From: Chloroflexota bacterium
GTDB taxonomy: Bacteria > Chloroflexota > Anaerolineae > Aggregatilineales > Phototrophicaceae
NCBI GenBank assembly: GCA_020161935.1
Contig: JAIUNI010000001.1
Span: 1,612,001 to 1,676,000 of the forward strand
Direction of reading: 5' to 3'
Length of the DNA: 64,000 nt
Part shown: positions 42,782 through 52,242 of the stretch, piece by piece
How the letters are laid out: every line of letters starts with the position of its first letter
How positions within the stretch are numbered: the stretch's first letter is position 1
Made by a program: the position numbers and the translations under genes
The notes under the pieces: generated by a model
Seen by the model: only the letters and a program-made list of their open reading frames with translations
What the model was told of the DNA's origin: nothing
Database searches by the model: none

Positions 42782-43945
42782 ATGAAGATCACAGATGTGC
42801 AAGCCTGTGTCATCGGCACACAGGAAGAACACAGCGGCGGCAGCGTGTGGACGTTCGTGCGCGTCTATACTGATGAAGGTATCGTCGGTACGGGCGAGTG
42901 CAATTCGGGCGGCCCCGGCTACTCCGGCTTCGCCACCAAAGCGGCTATCACCGCCATGACCCCGCTGCTCGTCGGTGAAGACCCGTTCAACATTCACCTG
43001 CTCTACGAGAAGATGCGCCGTGGTGGGCGCTACGGCGGCTCGACCAACGCACCGATTATTTTCGCCATCACGGGCATCGAGAACGCGCTGTACGACATTG
43101 TGGGTAAGGCGCTGAATGTTCCCGTGTACAAGCTGCTGGGCGGCAAGTTCCGCAGCGATATTCAGCTCTACGCCGACTGCCACGCGGGTGCAAGCAACGA
43201 CCCGAAGGCTTACGGGGATAAGGCGCTGGAGGTGATCGCCGAAGGATTTGGCGCGGTCAAGTTCGATGTCGACAGCACCGGCACAGGTAAGCTGGATATG
43301 CATAACTGGACGGTCGGCGCACGCGAAATGTCGCATATTATCGGCTTAATTGAGGGCATCCGCGGCTCAATTGGTTACGAAATCGACCTCGCCATCGATT
43401 GTCACGGCCAGTTTGACCTACCCTCGGCTATCACCTTAGCGAAGGCGGTTGAACCGCTGCGGCTGCTGTGGCTGGAGGAACCTGTACCCGCCGAAAATAT
43501 CGACGCGCTGGCGCAGGTACGCCGGTCGAGCAGTACGGTGATCTGCACGGGCGAAAACCAATATACGCGCTTCGAGTTTATGGAACTGTTCGCGCGGCAG
43601 GCGGTTGACGTGATTATGCCCGACCTCGCAAAAGCGGGGGGTATCGCCGAAGCCAAGCGCATCGCTGACCTCGCCGATGTGCATTACATCCCTATCGCCC
43701 CACACAACGTATCCTCGCCGTTGGGGATGATGGCAGCCTGTCATGTGATGGCCTCCATTCCAAACTTCCTGTTCCTTGAATTTCACGCGCGGGATATTCC
43801 GTGGTGGAATGACCTGTGTGAAGGGGATCGCCCCTTCGTACAGAACGGCAAAATGACCGTATCCGAACGTCCCGGTATCGGCATCGAATTGAATGACGAG
43901 GTTGCCCGCCGGCTGGTGTGGAATGGCGACACGTACTTTAGCTAA
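42782..43945 (+). CDS. Enolase-superfamily sugar-acid dehydratase, galactonate/arabinonate type
   Basis: This 387-residue protein is a second enolase-superfamily member, of the mandelate racemase branch. It has GTGECNSGGPGYSGF and GIENALYDIVGKALNVPVYK in the capping domain, then KFDVD, metal ligands in AIDCHGQF, WLEEPVPAEN and CTGENQY, and the catalytic histidine in APHNVSSPLG. That pattern resembles galactonate or arabinonate dehydratases. It differs clearly from the enolase-type gene at 40299, so the operon may handle two acids or two steps. A strong AAGGAG precedes the ATG. Confidence 0.88.
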   Translation: MKITDVQACVIGTQEEHSGGSVWTFVRVYTDEGIVGTGECNSGGPGYSGFATKAAITAMTPLLVGEDPFNIHLLYEKMRRGGRYGGSTNAPIIFAITGIENALYDIVGKALNVPVYKLLGGKFRSDIQLYADCHAGASNDPKAYGDKALEVIAEGFGAVKFDVDSTGTGKLDMHNWTVGAREMSHIIGLIEGIRGSIGYEIDLAIDCHGQFDLPSAITLAKAVEPLRLLWLEEPVPAENIDALAQVRRSSSTVICTGENQYTRFEFMELFARQAVDVIMPDLAKAGGIAEAKRIADLADVHYIPIAPHNVSSPLGMMAACHVMASIPNFLFLEFHARDIPWWNDLCEGDRPFVQNGKMTVSERPGIGIELNDEVARRLVWNGDTYFS

Positions 43946-43961
43946 CGTCGGTTGATCGCAT

Positions 43962-43986
43962 CAGGGTGTGCCGCTAGTACACCCTG
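43962..43986 (+). terminator. Intercistronic stem-loop before the RraA-like gene
   Basis: CAGGGTGT (43962-43969) pairs with ACACCCTG (43979-43986) over a nine-base loop. No T-tract follows, so it probably modulates rather than ends transcription. Confidence 0.5.
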
Positions 43987-44027
43987 CCGCTCCAAAATGT
44001 TTACTTATTATTTCTGAGGTCAATCCA

Positions 44028-44729
44028 ATGTCTGAACAAACACCCTCGATTGTTGAACTCCAAGCCCGTTGGGACAAAATCCGCGTCGCCAATGTTTACG
44101 ATACACTCGACAGCATGGGCTACCCTAACCAATGTCTCGATCTCGGCATCCGCCCGATATTCCCGCACCAGCACCTCGCCGGACACGTCATCACCCTACG
44201 CGGCAGTGCATCACAAATCCCGCGCGGTGAGGAAGCGGGCGACTGGACGGGGGATTACTTCGACAAAGCGGTACAAGCGATGTACCCCGGCTGCGCGGTC
44301 GTCATCGAGTGCGGTGGCGAACTGCACGCGGGTAAATTCGGTGAGATGACCAGTTGGGCGCTGCAGCAGGGCGGCGCACGCGGCATCGTCCTCGACTCGT
44401 ATATCCGTGATTATCTGGGGTTGGAAGTGATACCGAACTTCACCACCTGCGCGCGCGGCACATCACCGATTGAGTCGGCGAGCCGTTGGCGCATGAACGC
44501 CATCAACGTGCCGATTGCCATGCCGGGAACGGTCACGGCGCGGGTGCGCGTCAACCCCGGTGACTGGATTATCGGTGAGGCGGACGGCGTGATCGTCGTG
44601 CCGCAGCAGATCGCGATGGAAGCGCTGGTCAAAGCGGAAAAGTTGGAAGCTGAAGAACAAGGGATGCGCGAGGACGTGGCGAAAGGCATGTCGTTTACCG
44701 ATGCCTATAAGAAGTGGGGACGCGCGTAA
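44028..44729 (+). CDS. RraA-like protein, probable keto-acid aldolase or decarboxylase
   Basis: This 233-residue protein has the RraA/dimethylmenaquinone methyltransferase-like fold. It shows VANVYDTLDSMGYPN at the start, HAGKFGEMTSWALQQGGARG, and DSYIRD, the usual metal and substrate site pattern (G-x-RD). Members include class II pyruvate aldolases and oxaloacetate decarboxylases. Here it may split the 2-keto-3-deoxy acid made by the dehydratases. The frame is open from 43968; the ATG at 44028 has TGAGG before it and fits the family length. Confidence 0.82.
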   Translation: MSEQTPSIVELQARWDKIRVANVYDTLDSMGYPNQCLDLGIRPIFPHQHLAGHVITLRGSASQIPRGEEAGDWTGDYFDKAVQAMYPGCAVVIECGGELHAGKFGEMTSWALQQGGARGIVLDSYIRDYLGLEVIPNFTTCARGTSPIESASRWRMNAINVPIAMPGTVTARVRVNPGDWIIGEADGVIVVPQQIAMEALVKAEKLEAEEQGMREDVAKGMSFTDAYKKWGRA

Positions 44730-44752
44730 CAGCGTTTGAATGCATAAGGCTA

Positions 44753-44782
44753 ATCAGGGTTATTCGACTGAGTAACCCTGAT
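44753..44782. terminator. Bidirectional terminator between convergent operons
   Basis: ATCAGGGTTA (44753-44762) and TAACCCTGAT (44773-44782) form a perfect ten-base stem with a ten-base loop, placed between the RraA-like stop (44729) and the convergent permease-fusion stop (44797). T-tracts are weak on both sides. Confidence 0.75.
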
Positions 44783-44796
44783 CGAAACCATATTAA

Positions 44797-46755
44797 TTAA
44801 CCCTTCACACTACCGGCTGTGATCCCCTCGACCAAGTAGCGTTGGGCGTAGATGTAGACGCACACCACCGGAATCGCCATCAGCAGTGAGGCGGCCATCA
44901 ACTGCCCCCACGGGTAAATATCACCAAACACCAGTAGTTGTAAACCGACTGGCAGCGTCTTAAGGCTTTCACTGGTGATGAACACGAAAGCGAATAGGAA
45001 TTCGTTCCACGCATTCGTAAACGCGAACAGCGTCACCGAAAGCAGCGCCGGAGCCGCCAACGGCAGTGTAATCCGCCAGAACGCGACCAAGCGATTCGCC
45101 CCATCAATCAACGCCGCTTCTTCCAACTCCACCGGAATCGAGCGGAAGTACCCCAGCATGACCCACGTTGCGAACGGCATCAAGAAGGTTGGATACGTGA
45201 CCACAAGCGCCGCGTGGGTGTTGATGATGCCGATCTCGGTGAGGATGCGATACAGCGGAATAAACAACAGCGAACCGGGCAGTAGATAGGTGACGAGCAG
45301 CAGCGTCGTCAGCAGCCGCCCACCCGTGAACTTCAGCCGTGCCAGCGCATAAGCCGCCAGCGCCGCCACGAATACCGAAACCAGCGTGCTCAAACTGGCG
45401 ACGATCACCGTATTCTTAAACCATGTCAAAAACTGCGTATCGACGATCAGCGACCGATACTGCTCTATCGTCCACGGCTGCGGCCAGTAAATCGACGAAA
45501 ACCGCTGGATTTGTAAGTCGGTCTTAAACGAAGTGATAAATATCCAGTAAAACGGGAACAGCACAAAAATCAACATCGGCAGCAGCAGCAGTAAACGCAT
45601 CCCAATCCCCATGCGTGTGCGCTGGGTACGGGTAAAGCGCGGTTTGCTCGTGGCGGTGGGTTGAAGAATAGACTTCGATAAGCCGCCAAGTACCTGTGCC
45701 AGCCACTCGAACGGTAAAAATACGAGGTCAAGTATCCGCGTCAGTCCACGCCCGAACACGCGCAGGCTGCGATCCATAAATGTTTCGTTATTTTTCGCTG
45801 TGCTGTACTGCTCAGGCCGCATCACCCGCGCCAAGATGAAAATGATAATCGCCATCAAAGGAGCCATGCTGAAAGCGGTCGCAATCCCCGGCCCGAAGCG
45901 CAGCCCGATAATCGCTTTTTCATAGGCGAGGATTGAAAACATACGTGTTGCCCCACCCGGCCCACCGCCTGTCATCAGGTAAATGAGGCCGAAGGTGTTA
46001 AAGGTCGAAATAAATGACAGCAGCACCGTTACAAGGATGACATAGCGCAGCCCCGGCAGCGTGATATGCCGAAACTTCTGGATAACCCCCGCCCCATCAA
46101 CTTCCGCCGCCTCGTACTGCTCGCGCTCAATCGCCTTAAGTCCTGCCAGCAGCAGAATGGTGTAGAACGGGATGCCCTTCCACACGTTGACCGCGATCAC
46201 ACTCGCCATCGCCAGTCCGGGTTCTGCCAGCCACGCCACCGGACGGTTAATCAACCCCAACTGCATGAGTATCGGGTTCAGGCCGCCGAAAATCGGGTCA
46301 TAAATGCTGCGCCATGTGAGCGCGGTAACCACTTCCGGCACAATCCACGGCAAGAGCATGATGCCGGTCAGGATGCTGCGAAACCACAATTTACTGTTCA
46401 GCAGCAGCGCAATCGCCATCCCGACGACAAACTTGACCGCGACCGAAACCAGCGTAAATTGCAGTGTATTGCCAACTGAAGTTATAAAATCGCTGTCTTG
46501 TAATAAACGGGCATAATTCGCAAAACCGACGTATTGATCGGTACGAGTGACCACCGACCGAACCGTCATACTCAGCAAAATAGCATTAATAAACGGCCAG
46601 AGGATTAACCCTGCCATGATGATGACCAACGGGGCAACGAACGGGATGGCAACCCGCCAGTCACGCCCTAATATCGCTTCTGTCCATTTGGGGCGGTTCA
46701 CACTCGTCGAAGCGCCCAAACGGGATGCGGGCTTTAAACCCACTTGATGATCCAT
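44797..46755 (-). CDS. Fused MalF-MalG type ABC transporter permease
   Basis: This 652-residue protein is two permeases in one chain. The first half (about 1-320) has FVAPLVIIMAGLILWPFINA and the EAA loop YEAAEVDGAGVIQKFRHITL near residue 215. A linker of about 90 residues (320-405) follows. The second half has FVLFPFYWIFITSFKTDLQI and its own EAA loop EEAALIDGAN...WRITLPL near residue 546, and ends with RYLVEGITAGSVKG. Separate genes are the norm in all the other importers here. There is one continuous frame with no internal stop. The ATG at 46755 has AGAGG upstream; a GTG two codons earlier is an alternative. Confidence 0.93.
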   Translation of the reverse strand: MDHQVGLKPASRLGASTSVNRPKWTEAILGRDWRVAIPFVAPLVIIMAGLILWPFINAILLSMTVRSVVTRTDQYVGFANYARLLQDSDFITSVGNTLQFTLVSVAVKFVVGMAIALLLNSKLWFRSILTGIMLLPWIVPEVVTALTWRSIYDPIFGGLNPILMQLGLINRPVAWLAEPGLAMASVIAVNVWKGIPFYTILLLAGLKAIEREQYEAAEVDGAGVIQKFRHITLPGLRYVILVTVLLSFISTFNTFGLIYLMTGGGPGGATRMFSILAYEKAIIGLRFGPGIATAFSMAPLMAIIIFILARVMRPEQYSTAKNNETFMDRSLRVFGRGLTRILDLVFLPFEWLAQVLGGLSKSILQPTATSKPRFTRTQRTRMGIGMRLLLLLPMLIFVLFPFYWIFITSFKTDLQIQRFSSIYWPQPWTIEQYRSLIVDTQFLTWFKNTVIVASLSTLVSVFVAALAAYALARLKFTGGRLLTTLLLVTYLLPGSLLFIPLYRILTEIGIINTHAALVVTYPTFLMPFATWVMLGYFRSIPVELEEAALIDGANRLVAFWRITLPLAAPALLSVTLFAFTNAWNEFLFAFVFITSESLKTLPVGLQLLVFGDIYPWGQLMAASLLMAIPVVCVYIYAQRYLVEGITAGSVKG

Positions 46756-46829
46756 GCTCACCTCTTTCAGTTATGACACAGCATCAAATCACTGTGCCGC
46801 CGCGATGCATAATCGGACGGAAATGCGAT

Positions 46830-46860
46830 GAGAGAATGACAGTCGTGCTGTCACTCTCTC
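46830..46860 (-). terminator. Intercistronic stem-loop after the Tat-type binding-protein gene (sugar-acid locus)
   Basis: GAGAGAATGACAG (46830-46842) pairs with CTGTCACTCTCTC (46848-46860) at 12 of 13 positions with a five-base loop. It lies 14 bases after the binding-protein stop on the minus strand and before the permease-fusion gene. No T-tract. Confidence 0.72.
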
Positions 46861-46874
46861 GATCACTAAAAGAG

Positions 46875-48257
46875 TTAGCTTTGTGGAACACCACCCTCTT
46901 CAAAAATCTGGACAATTTTGTCATGCGCGTCTTTAACCGCGTCCGCCGCGCTCATGCCGCCGGAGGTCGCGTTCGCCATCATCTGGCTGGTGATGCCTGC
47001 GCCGTCAATCGCGTCAATCAGTGCGTTCGGCTTGGCCGGATGTGAACGCCCATAGAACGGATCGGGGTTCAGCAGAATGTCACGGAACACAGTAAAGTTC
47101 GGGTCTGTCCCCAACACGTCATCCGTCCACAGGCTCTCGTAAGCGGGCAAGAACAAACCGCCGCCCACCTGCGCCATCGGGGTCAGGTTCATCGGGTCAA
47201 GCATGTGCAAGATCAGTTCTTTAGAGAGGTCTTTGTTCTTCGCGCCTTTGAAAATGGTGAACCAACCACTGTTGCCAGCTTCGAGCAGCCGCCCATCGAG
47301 CGTCTTGGGCGCGTGCAGTACTGCTGTGTTTTCGAAGACAGGGTTGCCGTCGGCCTTCGCCTTCCCGTAAACGCTCGGTTGATTGGTCGTGAGCGCAATC
47401 GTTCCAGCGAGGTAGGCTTCGTTATTGCTCGTGTCCGTCCAGCTTTCGACACCCGGCGGGAGCATCGGCTTATACTTGTCGCTGGTGTAAATCTCCGCCA
47501 GCCATTCAACTGCCGCAACCGTCTCTGGCGAATTAAAGACCACTTTGAGGCCCGTTTCGTCGGTAAAGCTGCCGCCGAAGCCTTGAATAACACCCAAGAT
47601 CAAACCATGTGCGTCACCGCTGCGGTTGATCGACAATCCCCAGCCCCAGACATTATTGTCGGGATCGGAAACCGCCAATGCCGCGTCGCGTCGCGCATCC
47701 CATGTGTCGAGCGTATTGACATCAATACCCTTGGCTTCAAACAAATCTTTACGCGCGAACCATGCACCCGTCACGCTCATGAACGGCACACCCCACCACT
47801 TGCCGTCGATCTTGCCGTTCGCCTCGGCAATCGGCGGCACGACGTTTCCGTACAGGCTGATCGCTTGATCAACCACATCGGTCACATCTTCCACGATGTC
47901 CAGCGAGTACATCTGCGGAATGCTCAAGACGTGGTAGCCCAAGTCCGGCGGGTTACCGGCTTCGACCGCTGCCAGCATCTTGGCAAGGAAGTCACCGAAG
48001 ATTTCAGGGTTAGCGGTCGAAATGTCGAGTTCAACGCCCTTGTCAGCCGCGAACTTCACCACATCTTCGCGGAACAAATCTTGGACGGCTGCGAAATATT
48101 CTGTTTTATGAATAACAGTGAGCTTACCTGCCGCCCCTTGTGGCAGCGGCGCGGGGGTTGGGTCTTGGGCGAATGCGATGCCATTATGAGCAGCCAACAA
48201 CCCGGCGCTCGCCCCGGCTGCGGTACGCAAAAAACCACGACGACTGATCTTAGCCAT
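46875..48257 (-). CDS. Tat-exported sugar-binding protein (sugar-acid locus)
   Basis: This 460-residue binding protein starts with a twin-arginine signal, ISRRGFLRTAAGASAG, so it is exported folded through the Tat system. There is no lipobox. The mature protein has LTVIHKTEYFAAVQDLF and AAVEAGNPPDLGYHVL, then a MNGTP-type region and a KDLSKELILHMLD helix, typical of family 1 binding proteins. It serves the fused permease downstream. Its ligand is probably a uronate- or aldonate-containing sugar given the catabolic genes opposite. TTAGGAG precedes the ATG. Confidence 0.94.
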   Translation of the reverse strand: MAKISRRGFLRTAAGASAGLLAAHNGIAFAQDPTPAPLPQGAAGKLTVIHKTEYFAAVQDLFREDVVKFAADKGVELDISTANPEIFGDFLAKMLAAVEAGNPPDLGYHVLSIPQMYSLDIVEDVTDVVDQAISLYGNVVPPIAEANGKIDGKWWGVPFMSVTGAWFARKDLFEAKGIDVNTLDTWDARRDAALAVSDPDNNVWGWGLSINRSGDAHGLILGVIQGFGGSFTDETGLKVVFNSPETVAAVEWLAEIYTSDKYKPMLPPGVESWTDTSNNEAYLAGTIALTTNQPSVYGKAKADGNPVFENTAVLHAPKTLDGRLLEAGNSGWFTIFKGAKNKDLSKELILHMLDPMNLTPMAQVGGGLFLPAYESLWTDDVLGTDPNFTVFRDILLNPDPFYGRSHPAKPNALIDAIDGAGITSQMMANATSGGMSAADAVKDAHDKIVQIFEEGGVPQS

Positions 48258-48486
48258 ATTTTCAATCTCCTAAAATAGTATTTACAAAGGGTTCGCGTTG
48301 TTTCGCCCTGCTCCTTTCTTCCAACGCTCAATCTTCCTGCTGCGGCGGGCAAACGATTAATGTAAACACAGCGCCCGCATCTGGTGGAGAATTTGCATAT
48401 TGCTCCTACAAGGAAGAACCCACAATTTAGTGTCGGCGTATAATTTCAATCTTGTGGATGTGTTGACTGGCAAACAGCATCAGCAT

Positions 48487-49152
48487 TCAAAAACTAATTT
48501 TCGGCCATATGAGCATGATGTGTTCTTGAACGGCTTTAACGGCTCCTTCACTATCGTGTTGACGTAACGCTTCTAAAATGGTTTGGTGGCGGGTTCCAAG
48601 ATGCACAAGGTCATCATAATGACCGGGGTGGGACTGCACCACGAACCGCTGGATTTGGCTCGATAAGGTAATCCATAACCGCAGCAGCCCTGCACTCTTG
48701 GCGACCTCGATAATATAACGGTGAAAACGCATATCCGATTCAGCGAGGGTAATCATATCGTTGCGCTTACCCGCTTCTTCCATCTCATGAATCAGGTTTT
48801 CAAGATACGCACACTGTTCCGGCGTGATCTGTGGCGCGGCACGGCGAATGGCATAACCCTCAATCGAAGTCCGCACGGAGAACAGTTCATACATCTCGTC
48901 TACCGAAATACTCGTCACGTAAGTCGCACTTCTGGCGCGGCGTTCAACCAAGCCGTCGCGCTCCAACCGCTGTAACGCCTCCCGCACCGGCCCTTGGCTG
49001 GTTCCCATCTGGGAGGCAATATCGAGTTCAACGAGCTTCTCGCCGGGTAAGAGATCCGAGCAAATAATTGAATTCCGCAGCTCCTCATAAACTTGATCGG
49101 ACAGCGACGTGAGCTTCTTGCGACCGACAAGGGACGACCGGGTGGTTACCAT
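48487..49152 (-). CDS. GntR-family regulator, FadR subfamily
   Basis: This about 221-residue protein has an N-terminal winged helix (LSDQVYEELRNSIICSDLLP, then the recognition part GTSQGPVREALQRLERDGLV) and an all-helical FadR-type effector domain (FSVRTSIEGYAIRRAAPQIT and beyond). FadR-type regulators often control uronate and aldonate genes, which fits the neighbouring dehydratase operon and importer. The frame is open up to 49203. The ATG at 49152 is chosen because the longer start would place a palindrome inside the coding region; neither has a strong ribosome binding site. Confidence 0.88.
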   Translation of the reverse strand: MVTTRSSLVGRKKLTSLSDQVYEELRNSIICSDLLPGEKLVELDIASQMGTSQGPVREALQRLERDGLVERRARSATYVTSISVDEMYELFSVRTSIEGYAIRRAAPQITPEQCAYLENLIHEMEEAGKRNDMITLAESDMRFHRYIIEVAKSAGLLRLWITLSSQIQRFVVQSHPGHYDDLVHLGTRHQTILEALRQHDSEGAVKAVQEHIMLIWPKISF

Positions 49153-49177
49153 TAAATTACAACACTCGTTCCAATTG

Positions 49178-49189
49178 ATTATTAATAAT
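49178..49189. promoter_or_regulatory. AT-rich palindrome before the GntR gene
   Basis: ATTATTAATAAT is a perfect 12-bp palindrome within CAATTGATTATTAATAATTG, 25 bases before the chosen GntR start. It could be an autoregulatory site. It lies in the gap shared with the divergent GH38-like gene. Confidence 0.35.
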
Positions 49190-49313
49190 TGAGCATAGCG
49201 CAAATGACCATCTTGTCAAGCGATTGAAAAAAGTATGCAACTTGCCCATGATTGGGTATGCTTAACAGGCGGTTAATACTTTAAATATGCCGGAAATTCT
49301 TTAACGAGACACC

Positions 49314-51344
49314 ATGCCTCAACAACCTGAAACCATCCATCTTGTTTTCAAGACGCATCTCGACATCGGTTTTACAGACTATGCTAAGACGGTTTTTGAT
49401 ACTTATTTCGAGAAATTTATTCCGAGCGCAATTGATACCGCGCGGCAATTACGTGCCAGCGGCAGCAGCGACCGTTTTATCTGGACGACCGGCTCATGGC
49501 TGATTTATGAGTATTTAGAGCAGGCCAACGCCAAGCAGCGCAAGGAACTCGAAACAGCCATCGAACTGGGTGACATTGTTTGGCATGGCCTCCCTTTCAC
49601 CACCCACACCGAACTCATGAGCGCCGCCCTATTCAAGCACGGGTTGAGCCTGTCCCAGCAGTTGGATAAACGCTTCGGTAAAACGACCATTGCCGCCAAA
49701 ATGACCGATGTTCCCGGTCACACGCGGGGCATGATCCCCTTGCTAGCCGAAGCGGGCATTCAGTTCCTGCACTTGGGCGCGAACCAAGCCTCCACCCCGC
49801 CGGACGTGCCGCCCACGTTCACATGGCGCGATGAAGCCAGCGGTAAACAAATCGCCGTGATGTACCAAAAAGGTGGCTATGGTGGTCTCATCCGCATCGC
49901 AGGTTTGGCGCACACCCTCGCCTTCGCCCATACCAACGACAACCACGGCGCACAGTCCCTCAATGAAGTACAAGCCTTATTCAGCCGGTTGCGCGAACAA
50001 TTCCCCGACGCAAATATTATCGGCTCGACGATGGAAGCATACGCCGCCCAGCTAGCGGCCAGCAGCGTCAGCTTACCGGTCGTCACCCAAGAACTCGGCG
50101 ATACTTGGATTCAGGGTGTGGGCAGTGACCCGTATAAGGTAAGCCGCTACCGCGAACTCGAACGACTGCGGCAGGAGTGGATGACCAGCGGCAAGGTGAA
50201 AGCCAGCGAGAAAAAGCTGATCGCCTTTAGTAACAAACTGATGCTGATTCCTGAGCATACGTGGGGCATGGATGAAAAAGTTCACCTCAAAGACTACACC
50301 CATTACGACCGTAAATCCTTTGACGCGGCGCGGTTGACTGAACCCTTCCGCCACTTTGCCGCCTCGTGGGAGGAGCAGCGGGCTTACGTGACCGAAGCAG
50401 TAGAAGCGCTCGGTAAGTCACCGCTTGCGACAGAAGCCAACGCGCGGCTCGACGCGATCCAACCCCAACGACCCGACTTAAGCGGGTTTCAAAAGGTGAC
50501 AGCCGCCAAAACGTTCGACACGCCGCTTTTCGACATCGGCTTCGATATAGCGACAGGCGCGATTAATCACCTGCGCCACAAACCGAGCCAGCGTGACTGG
50601 TCATCGGTTGACCATCTACTCGCCCTCCTGCGCTACCAGACCTTCTCCGAGGCGGATTACGCCCGCTACTGGAAGCACTACATCATCAACAAACGCGCCA
50701 CCAAAATTTGGTCGTGGGACGACAACATGAAACCGGGGATGGAAGCCGCTCATGCCAAGAGCCAGTTTTGGCTGCCGGCGCTGGTCAACCTGTGGACGAA
50801 CAACAGCCAAACGCAGCCAACGTTTATAGCCGAGCTAACCTTTGACGGAGAAGCGATTACAAAATACGGCTGTCCAAAGGTCGTTTTTGTTCGGGTAGCA
50901 GCTTCCGTTCAGGAACCCGTTATCAAGGTCGATCTGCAATGGTTCGAGAAGGCCGCGAACCGCCTGCCGGAAGCACTGTGGTTAGGCTTCCAGCCGGTTA
51001 CACGTCAGGCGGGTCAATGGATTCTGGATAAGCTCGGCGCAGACATTTCGCCGCTGGATGTCATCCGCAGCGGCAACCGCAAACTGCACGCGGTTGAAAG
51101 CGGTGTGTGGTACAACGATCACCGCCAGTGCCTCAACATCGAAACGCTGGATGCGCCGCTCGTCGCGCCGGGGGAACCTTCGCTGCTGGACTTTAACAAC
51201 CGCCAACCCGTGCTGAAAAACGGGATGCACTTCAACCTGTATAACAATGTGTGGGGAACAAACTTCCCCATGTGGTATGGGGAAGATTCACGTTTCCGTT
51301 TTCGGCTGCGGTTCGGTGCATCTAGCCCTTCAAACCCGTCATGA
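49314..51344 (+). CDS. DUF5054/GH38-like putative glycosidase
   Basis: This 676-residue protein opens with [19 protein letters not shown], the HLDIGFTD motif typical of the DUF5054 group, which is related to the GH38 alpha-mannosidase barrel. Further fitting features are [31 protein letters not shown], and [20 protein letters not shown], where GH38 enzymes have their nucleophile region. The C-terminal half is beta-rich ([14 protein letters not shown] and [14 protein letters not shown]). There is no signal peptide. Activity has not been shown for this group as far as I know. Its last 23 bases overlap the convergent permease gene, and it starts opposite the GntR gene. Confidence 0.75.
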   Translation: MPQQPETIHLVFKTHLDIGFTDYAKTVFDTYFEKFIPSAIDTARQLRASGSSDRFIWTTGSWLIYEYLEQANAKQRKELETAIELGDIVWHGLPFTTHTELMSAALFKHGLSLSQQLDKRFGKTTIAAKMTDVPGHTRGMIPLLAEAGIQFLHLGANQASTPPDVPPTFTWRDEASGKQIAVMYQKGGYGGLIRIAGLAHTLAFAHTNDNHGAQSLNEVQALFSRLREQFPDANIIGSTMEAYAAQLAASSVSLPVVTQELGDTWIQGVGSDPYKVSRYRELERLRQEWMTSGKVKASEKKLIAFSNKLMLIPEHTWGMDEKVHLKDYTHYDRKSFDAARLTEPFRHFAASWEEQRAYVTEAVEALGKSPLATEANARLDAIQPQRPDLSGFQKVTAAKTFDTPLFDIGFDIATGAINHLRHKPSQRDWSSVDHLLALLRYQTFSEADYARYWKHYIINKRATKIWSWDDNMKPGMEAAHAKSQFWLPALVNLWTNNSQTQPTFIAELTFDGEAITKYGCPKVVFVRVAASVQEPVIKVDLQWFEKAANRLPEALWLGFQPVTRQAGQWILDKLGADISPLDVIRSGNRKLHAVESGVWYNDHRQCLNIETLDAPLVAPGEPSLLDFNNRQPVLKNGMHFNLYNNVWGTNFPMWYGEDSRFRFRLRFGASSPSNPS

Positions 51345-52221
51345 CGATACCCTTGATGAAGTAACGTTGGGTGAAGAAGAACAAGATGATGATGGGGACG
51401 ATCACCGATGTCGTCGCCGCTAACTGCAAGTCCCAGCTCACATCCAGCGTGCTGCGGAAGGATGCCAGCCCCACCGCGACCGTGAAGTTCGCTGGTGAGC
51501 GCAAGTAGATAATCGGGCCGAGCAGATCATTCCATGCGTTCAAGAAGGTGAAAATGGCGACCGTGATGAGTGCCGGTTTCGCCAGCGGCAGCATAATCCG
51601 CCAATAAATCCCGAACTCACCGCAGCCGTCAATCCGTGCCGCGTCCGCCAACTCCTCCGGTATCGAGCGGAAGAACTGTCGCAGCAAGAAGATATTGAAC
51701 GCCCCGCCCCCGAAAAACAGCGGCACGGTCAGGGGCAGGATCGTATCCACCCAACCGAGGCGCGTAAAAATGATGAACTGCGGCACGATCAAAATCGCAT
51801 ACGGCAAAAACAGTGTCGCCATCACGATGCCGAACCAGAAGTCGCGCCCCCAGAAGCGGATACGGGCGAACCCGTACGCACAGAATGACGACGAAAACAC
51901 CACCGCCACCACGTTCAGCACCACAATTTTCAGAGTGTTCACGAGGTATAACCCGAACGGTTTGATGCTCAATGCCTTTGAGTAGTTTTCCCACTGGATC
52001 GGGTCAGGTATCCACTGCGGCGGGTAGGAAAAGATCTGGTTCTGCGACTTCAGTGAACTGCTCACCAGCCATATGAACGGCAGCAGCATCACAATCGCCA
52101 TCAAGATCAACAGCCCCGCGTTCAGGCTGTTCCAAAACCGGTCGCCATTCTGGTAAACCTGCTTGCGTTTCGCCTGTGTTTTAAGGACCGCTTCCTCAGC
52201 AAATTGGTCTATTGTAGCCAT
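51322..52221 (-). CDS. Sugar ABC transporter permease, MalG type (fifth importer)
   Basis: This 299-residue permease has [20 protein letters not shown] as its first membrane segment, the EAA loop [20 protein letters not shown] near residue 193, and the usual end [15 protein letters not shown]. It follows the MalF-type gene after 21 bases with AAGGAT before the start. Its 3' end overlaps the convergent GH38-like gene by 23 bases. Confidence 0.95.
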   Translation of the reverse strand: MATIDQFAEEAVLKTQAKRKQVYQNGDRFWNSLNAGLLILMAIVMLLPFIWLVSSSLKSQNQIFSYPPQWIPDPIQWENYSKALSIKPFGLYLVNTLKIVVLNVVAVVFSSSFCAYGFARIRFWGRDFWFGIVMATLFLPYAILIVPQFIIFTRLGWVDTILPLTVPLFFGGGAFNIFLLRQFFRSIPEELADAARIDGCGEFGIYWRIMLPLAKPALITVAIFTFLNAWNDLLGPIIYLRSPANFTVAVGLASFRSTLDVSWDLQLAATTSVIVPIIILFFFTQRYFIKGIVMTGLKG

Positions 52222-52242
52222 GATCGTTATCCTTTTCGCTGC

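Noticed and set aside
44797..46755. A frameshift or missed stop joining two permease genes
   Set aside because: The frame is open throughout with a sensible linker, and both halves are complete, so a true fusion is the simpler reading. Raw reads would be needed to be certain.
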